From Hydrogenophilus sp. (GTDB taxonomy: Bacteria > Pseudomonadota > Gammaproteobacteria > Burkholderiales > Thiobacillaceae), in the NCBI GenBank assembly GCA_020692235.1, contig JAIMKU010000001.1, positions 71,481 through 122,026 on the forward strand: a stretch of DNA of 50,546 nt. Direction: 5' to 3'. Made by a program: the position numbers and the translations under genes. Below the pieces are notes generated by a model. The model searched no databases, was not told where the DNA came from, and saw nothing but the letters and a program-made list of their open reading frames with translations. Below, in pieces: positions 31,981-39,898 of this stretch. Numbering within the stretch: position 1 is the stretch's first letter; every line of letters begins with the position of its first letter.

Positions 31981-32104
31981 GAGCCTGTCATAAATTTTGT
32001 GTTTGAGGCATAACTTGTCACCAAGGGACATGTATGCCAAGCAAACCCAGCAAGAAGCAACCGTCGGCGCTGCCGATCCTCCCGAAAGAACTCATTGACC
32101 AGGT
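31981..32104 (+). mobile_element. IS256-family-like left-end remnant with transposase N-terminus
   Basis: GAGCCTGTCATAAATTTTGTGTTTGAGGCATAAC then MPSKPSKKQPSALPILPKELIDQ, which resembles IS256-family transposase N-termini; abruptly replaced by antisense mgtA sequence. Confidence 0.55.
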
Positions 32105-32940
32105 CCGCGAACAGGGACTCGATCCGGGTTCGCGCCGCCTGGTCGAGCACGATGGCGGCGCCGGTCGTGTCCTCGTAATGGCTGCACAGGCGCAGTATGT
32201 CTTCCGGCGCGCCCTTGACCGCCAGCATCCGGGAGTTCGCCCGCTCTACCAGCACCGAAACCCGCCGCCGTTCGAAATCGAAATGCACCTCGTCAATCTT
32301 TTCCCAGCCGGTAACGTCGATCTCGCCATGTTGCAGGATGGCGTCGTCGAGCGGGCTTTTCAGGCCGCTCTCGAAGTAACTGTTGAGATAGGCCAGCTCC
32401 AGCACCCGCGCGCTTTCCCGCCCCAGGGCGTCGATGTGGCGTTCCAGGCGGATGCGGGCCTCGGTCAGGGTGCTGGTCTTGTCGGTGCAGAGCACGTCCA
32501 TCGCCCCCATGTCCTGGATCGCCGAAGGCCGTTTGACGATGACCCGCCAGGCCGCCATGCGCAACGCGCCGCGCGCCAGGGTCACCGACACCACCATGGG
32601 CAGCAGCTCCGGCGTCAGCCCCACCGCCAGCGCTACGGCGAACAGGAACGACTCCAGCAAGGGACGGTGGAAGGCCACGTTGACCAGCAGCGTGAACAGC
32701 ACCAGCAGCAGGGTCAGACGCATGATGAGCAGGCCGAAATGGCGCGTGCCGCGCTCAAAGGCGGTCGGCGGCGGCGCCAGCGCCAGGCTGTCCGCAATCT
32801 GGCCGAGGGCGGTTCCGCTGCCGGTACGGCCGAGCAGGACCTGGGCCGAGCCGCTCACCACCGTGCTGCCCATGAATACAGCGTGGTCCGCCTCGGGCGC
32901 CCAGTCGTCGGCACTGGCCGCCGTTCCGGCGTTATGCAGC
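32105..32940 (-). pseudogene. Internal fragment of a magnesium-translocating P-type ATPase (MgtA/MgtB-like)
   Basis: DHAVFMGSTVVSGSAQVLLGRTGSGTALGQIAD...ALAVGLTPELLPMVVSVTLARGALRMA...VLCTDKTSTLTEARIRLERHID...VHFDFERRRVSVLVER; both ends missing and DKTGTLT changed to DKTSTLT. Confidence 0.8.
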
Positions 32941-33050
32941 AGAAACTGCTCGCACAGGGCTTCACGCAGGTCTATTCGGTCAAGGGCGGTATGGCCGGCA
33001 GCGGCGAAGGGACGGGCTGGCTCGCGCAAGGCCTGCCGGTGGTTCGCTGA
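32937..33050 (+). pseudogene. C-terminal fragment of a rhodanese-like protein
   Basis: QQKLLAQGFTQVYSVKGGMAGSGEGTGWLAQGLPVVR* resembles a rhodanese-domain C-terminus; fused to antisense ATPase sequence upstream. Confidence 0.55.
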
Positions 33051-33118
33051 TTAGAAAAGGAACCTCTGATTAAGTCCAATTCGGCGTTCCCGCGCTGGCG
33101 GGAATCCAGCAGCCTACC

Positions 33119-33186
33119 GGACCTGAAGGGTAATCGGCTGCAAAAGTGGCGGAACGGTCCATTTCCCGCCGCTTACTTGGGCAATT
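33119..33186 (-). repeat. Partial/degenerate third copy of the 160-bp MITE-like element
   Basis: GGACCTGAAGGGTAATCGGCTGCAAAAGTGGCGGAACGGTCCATTTCCCGCCGCTTACTTGGGCAAT parallels GGACTTAAAGGAAATCGGCTGCAAAATCGTCGGAACGGTCCATATTCCGCCGCTTTCTTGGGCAAT in the copy at 40.7 kb. Confidence 0.75.
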
Positions 33187-33253
33187 GCTGAGGCGGGTGG
33201 CTTTCGAAACGGAAAAAATCGTTCGCTAAGCATGGTCGCGCAATTCGCGATGG

Positions 33254-33529
33254 CTACCGATTTTCGCGCGTGTGCCATAGCCGCAGCACGTAGATGATTG
33301 ATTCCTGAATTTCGTAGCGCACCTCATAGTGCCCAACGAGAATTCGTCGAACGTCGCGGGGATCAAACTCTTCGAGTCTTTTGCCGATGTGTGGGTTGCC
33401 TAACAGGTTGGTCGGTGCCGCCGCAAGCGATTGCACGGTGCGCGCCGCAGCTATCTTGTTAACCGGGGCCAGAAACTCATGTAGCCGCGCCAAGTCAGAT
33501 AGTGCCTTGTTCGTCCACTTCAGTTCCAT
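33254..33529 (-). CDS. parE: RelE/ParE-family toxin
   Basis: MELKWTNKALSDLARLHEFLAPVNKIAAARTVQSLAAAPTNLLGNPHIGKRLEEFDPRDVRRILVGHYEVRYEIQESIIYVLRLWHTRENR. Confidence 0.9.
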   Translation of the reverse strand: MELKWTNKALSDLARLHEFLAPVNKIAAARTVQSLAAAPTNLLGNPHIGKRLEEFDPRDVRRILVGHYEVRYEIQESIIYVLRLWHTRENR

Positions 33530-33798
33530 TAGCGCGGCACTGGCAACGGGGTATCGGTGTTTAGGCTATCGGCCCACGCTTGTACGGCTTGATGGTCAAT
33601 GATGCGGCCGGCATCCACCTCGGCTAATGCCTCACGGGTCAGGCGGTTACGCTCCTCTTCCTGGTCGATCCAGGCCGATAGTGCCTGTTTCATGATCCAG
33701 CCGCGGGAGCGCTCAAGACGTGCTGCCATCCGATCGATTTTCTCGGCCAGTGGCAGCGGCACGTGTGCGGTGAGAACTTTTGTCTCGGTATGTACCAC
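33529..33798 (-). CDS. CopG/ParD-type RHH antitoxin
   Basis: KVLTAHVPLPLAEKIDRMAARLERSRGWIMKQALSAWIDQEEERNRLTREALAEVDAGRIIDHQAVQAWADSL. Confidence 0.88.
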   Translation of the reverse strand: MVHTETKVLTAHVPLPLAEKIDRMAARLERSRGWIMKQALSAWIDQEEERNRLTREALAEVDAGRIIDHQAVQAWADSLNTDTPLPVPR

Positions 33799-33840
33799 CC
33801 TTTTTCCCTTTTACAGTTGAGTCGTTTTTAATCATAGAGA

Positions 33841-34329
33841 TTAACAATGATTTAAACAAGGCGCAGCCTTGTCCAACGCGCCTTGTTGACCATCGGCGCC
33901 GAGATCAAAAAGGAGAAGGTCACGCCCCGCGCCCCCCAACCTGCAGAAAGCCGATAAAGAGAGCGGCATCGCAGAGCATGAACAGAACGGTGTGACGATG
34001 CCCTGCGTGGCCGCCATCATGTTGCCCACGCCTAGCCGCCGTCCGGCGAGCATGGCGCGGGTGCGTTCCGGCGAGACGAAGGTGTGAACGATGCCCATGA
34101 CGAAAACGATGCCGGTCAAGAGCAGCAACACCTTGGGCGTGTCATAGAAGAAGAATTGCAGCGCCCCGCCCAGATGGCTGTCGCGCGCCACCGGCAAGGC
34201 CGCGACCAGCGCGTCGGCGGCGGGAACCAGGGCTTGGTAAAGGACGAACCACAGCGCGCTCGCCAGCAGCAGGAAAAACCGCGGCTGACGCGCGGGCCAG
34301 TGTTTCAGGCGGATGACAAGTGCTTGCAT
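33841..34329 (-). pseudogene. Permease (YraQ/ArsP-like, DUF318) remnant, frameshifted and 3'-truncated
   Basis: MQALVIRLKHWPARQPRFFLL...VSPERTRAMLAGRRLGVGNMMAATQGIVTPFCSCSAMPL, then shifted; another frame reads FIGFLQ and GVTFSFLISAPMVNKA before the end. Confidence 0.75.
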
Positions 34330-34407
34330 GTAGGCATCTCCAGGAAGGTTGGCCAGGCTGTCCACGGCGACCCGGTCATCAGGCAATTCATGGGTGTTTT
34401 CGAGGCC

Positions 34408-35202
34408 TTAATCCAACTTGATCGCCTCGATGCTGGCCGCGGCAATGTAGTGCTCGACACCGCGCCCCGGCGCCCACTGGCTGATGTAATCCGCGCTGGC
34501 GTCCTTGGGCGCGATGCGGATGTCGGCGAAGCCGGCAGCTTTGAGCATGGCGGTCAACGCGGGCACATCGGCGGCACCGGCGACGCAGCCGGTGTAGAGC
34601 GCGATCTCGGCGTGCATGTCGGCCGGCAGTTCGGCGCTGAGGACGATGTCGGAGATGGCCAGGCGCCCGCCCGGCTTCAGCACCCGCAGGCAGTCGCGGA
34701 ACACCTGGGCCTTGTCGGGCGACAGGTTGATGACGCAGTTGGAAATAATGACGTCGACCGTGGCATCGGCCACCGGCAGGTGCTCGATCTCGCCGAGGCG
34801 GAATTCGCAGTTGGCATAACCGCCCTTGACTGCGTGGGCGCGTGCCTTGGCGAGCATGTCCGGAGTCATGTCGACACCGATCACCCGGCCCGTTTCGCCG
34901 ACCGCGCGGGCGGCGAGGAAGGCATCAAAGCCGGCGCCGCTGCCCAGGTCGAGCACGGTCTCACCCGGCTTGAGCGCGGCGATGGCCTGCGGGTTGCCGC
35001 AGCCGAGGCCGAGGTTGGCGCCTTCAGGGACGTTGGCGGTGTCCTCGGCGCTGTAGCCGATGCCCTGCGAGAGGATGTTGGCGCCGGTGGCTTCGCCCGG
35101 CGTGCAGCAGCTCGGGCCGCAGCCACAGCCGTTGTTGCGGGCGATGGCGGCGTAGGCGTCGCGGACCTGTTGGCGGATAGCGTCGTGTTCCGTGATGGAC
35201 AT
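34408..35202 (-). CDS. arsM: Arsenite S-adenosylmethionine methyltransferase ArsM
   Basis: [15 protein letters not shown]...[54 protein letters not shown]...[33 protein letters not shown]. Confidence 0.95.
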   Translation of the reverse strand: MSITEHDAIRQQVRDAYAAIARNNGCGCGPSCCTPGEATGANILSQGIGYSAEDTANVPEGANLGLGCGNPQAIAALKPGETVLDLGSGAGFDAFLAARAVGETGRVIGVDMTPDMLAKARAHAVKGGYANCEFRLGEIEHLPVADATVDVIISNCVINLSPDKAQVFRDCLRVLKPGGRLAISDIVLSAELPADMHAEIALYTGCVAGAADVPALTAMLKAAGFADIRIAPKDASADYISQWAPGRGVEHYIAAASIEAIKLD

Positions 35203-35212
35203 GGACACCCTC

Positions 35213-35542
35213 TCAGCAGCAGGACTGACCCGACTTGGTCGGCGTGCAGCATGAACCGCCGCTTTCAACCACGGCGATGTTGGCGAACGGGTCGGGCTTG
35301 ATATTTGGCTTGACCGGCTGCATGGCCTCGGCGTAGGCCTCGGCGAATTTCGCATCCATCTTTTCGCCGGCCTCGTCGCGGATGTGGCGGGCGATCTCGA
35401 TCACGGTGTCGATCTGTTCCTTGGCGACGCCGTATTGCTTTAGCCGGTCAACCTGGCACAGACCCTGTTTGGGGTGGTTGGAGGCGATATTGGCGGCCAG
35501 GGAGACCAGGGCCACGATGGAAGGGTGCAGGTCGGTAGTCAT
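35213..35542 (-). CDS. Small AhpD/carboxymuconolactone-decarboxylase-like protein with Cys-rich C-terminal tail
   Basis: MTTDLHPSIVALVSLAANIASNHPKQGLCQVDRLKQYGVAKEQIDTVIEIARHIRDEAGEK...ESGGSCCTPTKSGQSCC, within the ars operon. Confidence 0.65.
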   Translation of the reverse strand: MTTDLHPSIVALVSLAANIASNHPKQGLCQVDRLKQYGVAKEQIDTVIEIARHIRDEAGEKMDAKFAEAYAEAMQPVKPNIKPDPFANIAVVESGGSCCTPTKSGQSCC

Positions 35543-35564
35543 GTGAGTCCTCTCAGGGAAATAA

Positions 35565-36494
35565 TCATTCGTTCATGAGTTCGGTGTAGGCCCGGTTCAT
35601 GTTGGCCCGGTGCAGGCCATCGTAATTTTTCAGGTGCCGGAAGGCGGGCAGATCGGCATAGCGGTTCAGAGTTTCCTGCATGTCCTCCATGTCGTGTGCT
35701 GCCGGTCCGATCTTCTCGACCAAGAAATCCTCGTAATCGCCGGAGTCCGCTTTGGCCTTGGCCAGGTCGCAAACCCGACCATGGCCCGGAACGATGATTT
35801 TCGGGTTCAATTTTTCCATGGCACGGAAGGCGCGCTGACCATTCCTGACGCTGGACCAGGGGAGCACGCCCAGCATGCGATCGACATAGACCAGGTCGCC
35901 GGTGAAGACGACGTTGCGCTTGGGCAGCCAGACCCAGGCGTCGCCGGGGAAGTGGGCGTCGGTGTAGTGGAGGATCAGTGATTCACCGCCCAGCTCCAGT
36001 CTGCCCTCATCGCCGGATAAGGTGTGGCTGGCTGGCAGTGGTTGGGTACCGTGCAAATGATCGCCCAGCAAGGTCTTGAGGCTTTGAATTTCTTGATTGG
36101 CGTATTCGGACTGGGTCGCAGCAGTGCGGGTCATGGCGATAATCTCAGATCCCTTTGATGCGAAATACGCGTTGCCCAGCCAACGGTGATCCTGGCTGCC
36201 GGTGTTAAGCACCCAGCGAACCGGCTTGTCGGTGACGTTGGCGACGGCGGCGGCCAGTTTCTCCGCGCCCAGCTTGCTGGCGCCGGAGTCGATCAGGATC
36301 ACGCCTTCCGGGGTGACGATGAAACCGTAGTTGGCGTTGAGGCCGTCGTTGTCGGCACTGCGCTGGCCCAAGGGGCCGACGATGGCGTAGACATTGTCGA
36401 CCACCGGCTCGGCCTTGGGTTGGTAGTCCGCCAGGGCTGGCAGGGCGAGCAGGGTGGCGAACAGGGTGGCGAACAGGGCCAGGAATTTGCGCAT
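35565..36494 (-). CDS. Secreted MBL-fold metallohydrolase (SoxH/quinoprotein-relay-like)
   Basis: Signal peptide MRKFLALFATLFATLLALPALA; YGFIVTPEGVILIDSGAS...VLNTGSQDHRWLGNAYF...DAHFPGDAWVWLPKRNVVFTGDLVYVDRMLGVLPWSS...IVPGHG. Confidence 0.82.
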   Translation of the reverse strand: MRKFLALFATLFATLLALPALADYQPKAEPVVDNVYAIVGPLGQRSADNDGLNANYGFIVTPEGVILIDSGASKLGAEKLAAAVANVTDKPVRWVLNTGSQDHRWLGNAYFASKGSEIIAMTRTAATQSEYANQEIQSLKTLLGDHLHGTQPLPASHTLSGDEGRLELGGESLILHYTDAHFPGDAWVWLPKRNVVFTGDLVYVDRMLGVLPWSSVRNGQRAFRAMEKLNPKIIVPGHGRVCDLAKAKADSGDYEDFLVEKIGPAAHDMEDMQETLNRYADLPAFRHLKNYDGLHRANMNRAYTELMNE

Positions 36495-36503
36495 CGGGGT
36501 TCC

Positions 36504-37583
36504 TTAACGGATAGTCAGGCCGGCTTCATACCAGCCTTTGCTGCGGTTGACGAGTTTTACTACCAGCAGCATTACCGGCACCTCGATCAGCACGCCGACC
36601 ACGGTGGCCAGTGCGGCGCCCGACTCGAAGCCGAATAATGAGATCGCCGCCGCCACCGCCAGCTCGAAAAAGTTGGAAGCGCCGATCAAGGCGGACGGAC
36701 AGGCCACGCTGTGTTTTTCGCCGACCTGGCGGTTTAGCCAGTAGGCCAGGGCCGAGTTGAAGAACACCTGAATCAGGATCGGTACGGCGAGCAACGCGAT
36801 GATCAGCGGTTGATTGATGATGGCCTCGCCCTGGAAGGCAAACAGCAGCACCAGGGTAGCGAGCAAGGCCAGGATGGAAAGATGGCCGAGCGTGGCCAGC
36901 ATGGCGTCGAACCGCGCCTGCCCCTGCTTGAGCAGCGCCTTGCGCCAGACCTGCGCGAGGATCACCGGGATGACGATGTACAGCAGCACCGAGGTGAACA
37001 GCGTCGCCCAGGGCACCGTGATCGCCGACAGCCCGAGCAGCAGGCCGACGATGGGCGCGAAGGCAAAGATCATGATGGTGTCGTTGAGCGCCACCTGCGA
37101 CAGGGTGAAATACGGGTCGCCGTTGGTCAGGCGGCTCCAGACGAAGACCATGGCGGTGCAGGGCGCGGCGGCCAGCAGGATGAGACCGGCGACGTAGCTG
37201 TCGATCTGGTCCGCCGGCAGGTACGGGGCGAACCACTGGCGGATGAACAGCCAGGCCAGCAGCGCCATCGAGAAGGGCTTCACCGCCCAATTGACGAACA
37301 GGGTGACGGCGATGCCGCGCCAGTGTTCTTTGACCTGGTGCAGGGCGGCAAAGTTGATCTTCATCAGCATGGGGATGATCATCACCCAGATCAGCAGGCC
37401 GACCGGCAGGTTGACCTGCGCCACTTCCATGCGGCCGAGGGCCTGGAACGGCGCCGGGAACAACTGGCCCAGCGCCACCCCGGCGACGATGCAGAGGAAT
37501 ACCCAGAGCGTCAGCCAGCGCTCGAACAGGCTCATCGGCGCGCCGGCGACACGCTTGGCGGTGACTTCGCACTGGGCCGACAT
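36504..37583 (-). CDS. acr3: ACR3 family arsenite efflux transporter
   Basis: MSLFERWLTLWVFLCIVAGVALGQLFP...LLIWVMIIPMLMKINFAAL...GLILLAAAPCTAMVFVWSRLTNGDPYFTLSQVALNDTIM. Confidence 0.95.
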   Translation of the reverse strand: MSAQCEVTAKRVAGAPMSLFERWLTLWVFLCIVAGVALGQLFPAPFQALGRMEVAQVNLPVGLLIWVMIIPMLMKINFAALHQVKEHWRGIAVTLFVNWAVKPFSMALLAWLFIRQWFAPYLPADQIDSYVAGLILLAAAPCTAMVFVWSRLTNGDPYFTLSQVALNDTIMIFAFAPIVGLLLGLSAITVPWATLFTSVLLYIVIPVILAQVWRKALLKQGQARFDAMLATLGHLSILALLATLVLLFAFQGEAIINQPLIIALLAVPILIQVFFNSALAYWLNRQVGEKHSVACPSALIGASNFFELAVAAAISLFGFESGAALATVVGVLIEVPVMLLVVKLVNRSKGWYEAGLTIR

Positions 37584-37585
37584 CG

Positions 37586-37999
37586 TTACAACCCCAGTGC
37601 TTCTTTGACCGCCGGCACCAGTCGGGCGCGGATCGCGTCGCGCACGGCGATGAACGATTCCACGGGTTCGCCGTGCGGGTCGTGGAAGGGCAGATGGATG
37701 CTGCGTACCGGCTTGGGAAAGATCGGGCAGGTTTCCTTGGCGTTGTCGCAGACGGTGATGACCAGGTCGATGTCCTGGTCCAGGAAGACCTCGACATCTT
37801 TCGGATAAAGACCGTCGGTGGCCAGGCCGATCTGTTTCAGCGCCGCGATGGCGCCGTCGGCCACCTTGGGTTGCGGCCGGGTACCGGCCGACACGGCGCG
37901 CGCCTTGTCGGCCAGGTCGTGGTTGACCAGGGCCTCGGCCATCTGGGACCGGCAGGAGTTGCCGGTGCAAAGGATCAGTACGGTTTTGGTCGGGCTCAT
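37586..37999 (-). CDS. arsC: Arsenate reductase, low-molecular-weight phosphatase type
   Basis: TVLILCTGNSCRSQMAEALVNHDL...SAGTRPQPKVADGAIAALKQIGL. Confidence 0.95.
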   Translation of the reverse strand: MSPTKTVLILCTGNSCRSQMAEALVNHDLADKARAVSAGTRPQPKVADGAIAALKQIGLATDGLYPKDVEVFLDQDIDLVITVCDNAKETCPIFPKPVRSIHLPFHDPHGEPVESFIAVRDAIRARLVPAVKEALGL

Positions 38000-38073
38000 G
38001 GCGTAATCCCGGTAGTGGGAAAGCGCGGACAGCCTGGACTTTTTCCATTAAATATATGTGACATAGAATATAT

Positions 38074-38418
38074 TCAAGCGCAGCAATGGCCCGGCCTGTC
38101 CACCATCCCGGCCAGGCGTTTGCGATCTGCGTCGCCGAACGCATCCGGGGTATCGCGGGCCAGCGTTTCCAGAATACGGTAGGCCCAGAGTGGAAGCTGC
38201 GGGTCGAGTCGGTAGAAAATCCAGGTGCCTTCGCGGCGCACCGCCAATAGCCCAGTCTCGCGCAGGACGGCCAGGTGCCTGGATATTTTTGGTTGGGATA
38301 TATCGAGCGCGGCGGTCAATTCGCAGACGCACAACTCACCCTGGATCAGCAACATGGACAGCAGCCGGCGACGGGTTGCGTCGGAGAGTGCGTCGAAGAA
38401 TTTCTGGATCTCCAACAT
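38074..38418 (-). CDS. arsR: ArsR family transcriptional regulator
   Basis: FFDALSDATRRRLLSMLLIQGELCVCELTAALDISQPKISRHLAVLRETGLLAVRREGTWIFYRL, with the ELCVCEL metal-binding motif. Confidence 0.96.
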   Translation of the reverse strand: MLEIQKFFDALSDATRRRLLSMLLIQGELCVCELTAALDISQPKISRHLAVLRETGLLAVRREGTWIFYRLDPQLPLWAYRILETLARDTPDAFGDADRKRLAGMVDRPGHCCA

Positions 38419-38469
38419 GGCGTCAATAATATACGCCTAATCGAATATAGCAAGTGGCCGACTGGCCGT

Positions 38470-39178
38470 TTATGGCATCAAGGCCAGGGCCAACAGGGCG
38501 GTCAGGGTGAAACCGAAATGGAGCCAGACCCGCAATCGGTAGCGACCGGCCAGTTGTCGCGGCGGAAAGCTGGCGATGAGGAACGGGCGGCCGCTGCGCG
38601 GCCTGGTGAGTAGATGACTGGCGGGGGTTTCCAGGGCGGCCTCCTGGCGGGCAGCTACTTCTCGTTGGGCGGCGGTTTGGGCGAGTTGCCATTCTTGCCG
38701 ATCGATCTCGTCGTTGCCGTCCAGATCAAACCGATGGTGCAACGAGTCCCGATCCTGCTTCCAGTCCTACAGCACGTTGCCCAGTTCGGCGCGTTGGTCG
38801 AACAGACGCTGGCTGCCGAATTCGCCCAGGGCATAGATCGGCGCGTCGATCAGCAATAGTTCCTCTTCGAGCTGATAGTCGCCGTCCCGGTAGCGCTCTT
38901 GCCGGTCGGTCAGGATTTCCGCGCCGGCCGGGTCGATCTGGCAGCGACCGGCGCTGTCGTCCAGGATGAACGGGCTATCGCTGGCGCCGGATTCGATCTG
39001 CCGCCATTTACCGTCGCTGAGTTTGAAGCGGCGATAGCGGTACCACAGGCAAGGCAGGTACGGCCGATTTTTCCTCCGTGGCCGAGGCCCATCAAGCCCT
39101 GGTCGACCAGCAGGACTTTGCGGCACGGACAAAGTCCATCAGACTCATAGGGTGCTCGGGGTGGAAGGTGTTGTACAT
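38470..39178 (-). pseudogene. EF-hand-containing GIDE/E3-ligase-like membrane protein, disrupted by in-frame TAG and a frame change in the N-terminal part
   Basis: Same-frame ORFs join across TAG at 38767-38769: ...YALGEFGSQRLFDQRAELGNVL*DWKQDRDSLHHRFDLDGNDEIDRQEWQLA...; MYNTFHPEHPMSLMDFVRAAK upstream is in another frame. Confidence 0.6.
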
Positions 39179-39261
39179 CGGTCGGGCTCCAAGGGGTAAT
39201 GAATCGGTAGCCGAAAATATCACATTGCGCGATTATCCTGTCTCGTTAACATGACGGCTAG

Positions 39262-39421
39262 GAGCCTGTCGGACTTGAAGAATCGAAGCGAAAAATTGTC
39301 TGAACGAGGACAGATTTCGACGATTTCGCTGGGCGATAGTCATTCTATTGCCCAAGAAGGCGGCGGAATATGGACCGTTCCGACGGTTTTGCAGCCGGTT
39401 TCATTTAAGTCCGACAGGCTC
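39262..39421 (+). mobile_element. 160-bp MITE-like long-hairpin element, copy A, flanked by CTAG
   Basis: GAGCCTGTCGGACTT...AAGTCCGACAGGCTC perfect 15-bp terminal inverted repeats; CTAG at 39258-39261 and 39422-39425. Confidence 0.88.
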
Positions 39422-39452
39422 CTAGTGATTGAAACACGGCTAAGGGAGCGAG

Positions 39453-39896
39453 ATGGAACTGGCTTGGTGGCATTGGATGGTGTTGGGCATGACCCTGGTG
39501 GCGCTGGAGATGCTGGTCACCACGTTTTTTTTGATCTGGTTTGGTATGGCCGCCTTGCTGGTCGGCGTGCTCATGCTATTTGCGGCGCCGGGGTTTGCGG
39601 CTCAAATGGTCTTGTGGGCGATCCTGTCGGTGGCCATGACCGGCGCCTGGCTGAAATTCTTCAAGAATCCGGATCGCACCCGACTTGGCCAGGCCAAGGA
39701 TGGGGTCAAGGGCCTCAGCGGCCTGATGACCAAACCGGTGACTGAGACCGAGTCTGGCGAGATGATGTTCCGGCGCCCGGTGCTGGGTGCTGACCGCTGG
39801 CCAGTGGTGGCGGACGAGCCAATCGCCGCCGGTGGGCGAGCGCGGGTGGTCGATGTCCTTGGCCAGACTTTGAAAGTTGAAAAGATAGGAGGTTAA
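39453..39896 (+). CDS. NfeD family membrane protein
   Basis: MELAWWHWMVLGMTLVALEMLVTTFFLIWFGMAALLVGVL...RARVVDVLGQTLKVEKI. Confidence 0.88.
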   Translation: MELAWWHWMVLGMTLVALEMLVTTFFLIWFGMAALLVGVLMLFAAPGFAAQMVLWAILSVAMTGAWLKFFKNPDRTRLGQAKDGVKGLSGLMTKPVTETESGEMMFRRPVLGADRWPVVADEPIAAGGRARVVDVLGQTLKVEKIGG

Positions 39897-39898
39897 TC

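Noticed and set aside
32034-33050. 338-aa plus-strand ORF as one gene
   Set aside because: Only its first about 23 residues (IS256-like) and last about 38 (rhodanese-like) look coding; the middle is antisense to the MgtA fragment, so it is a chance fusion.
36810-37808. 332-aa plus-strand ORF opposite acr3/arsC
   Set aside because: Antisense frame of a confident ACR3-ArsC pair; His/Gln/Asp-rich shadow translation.
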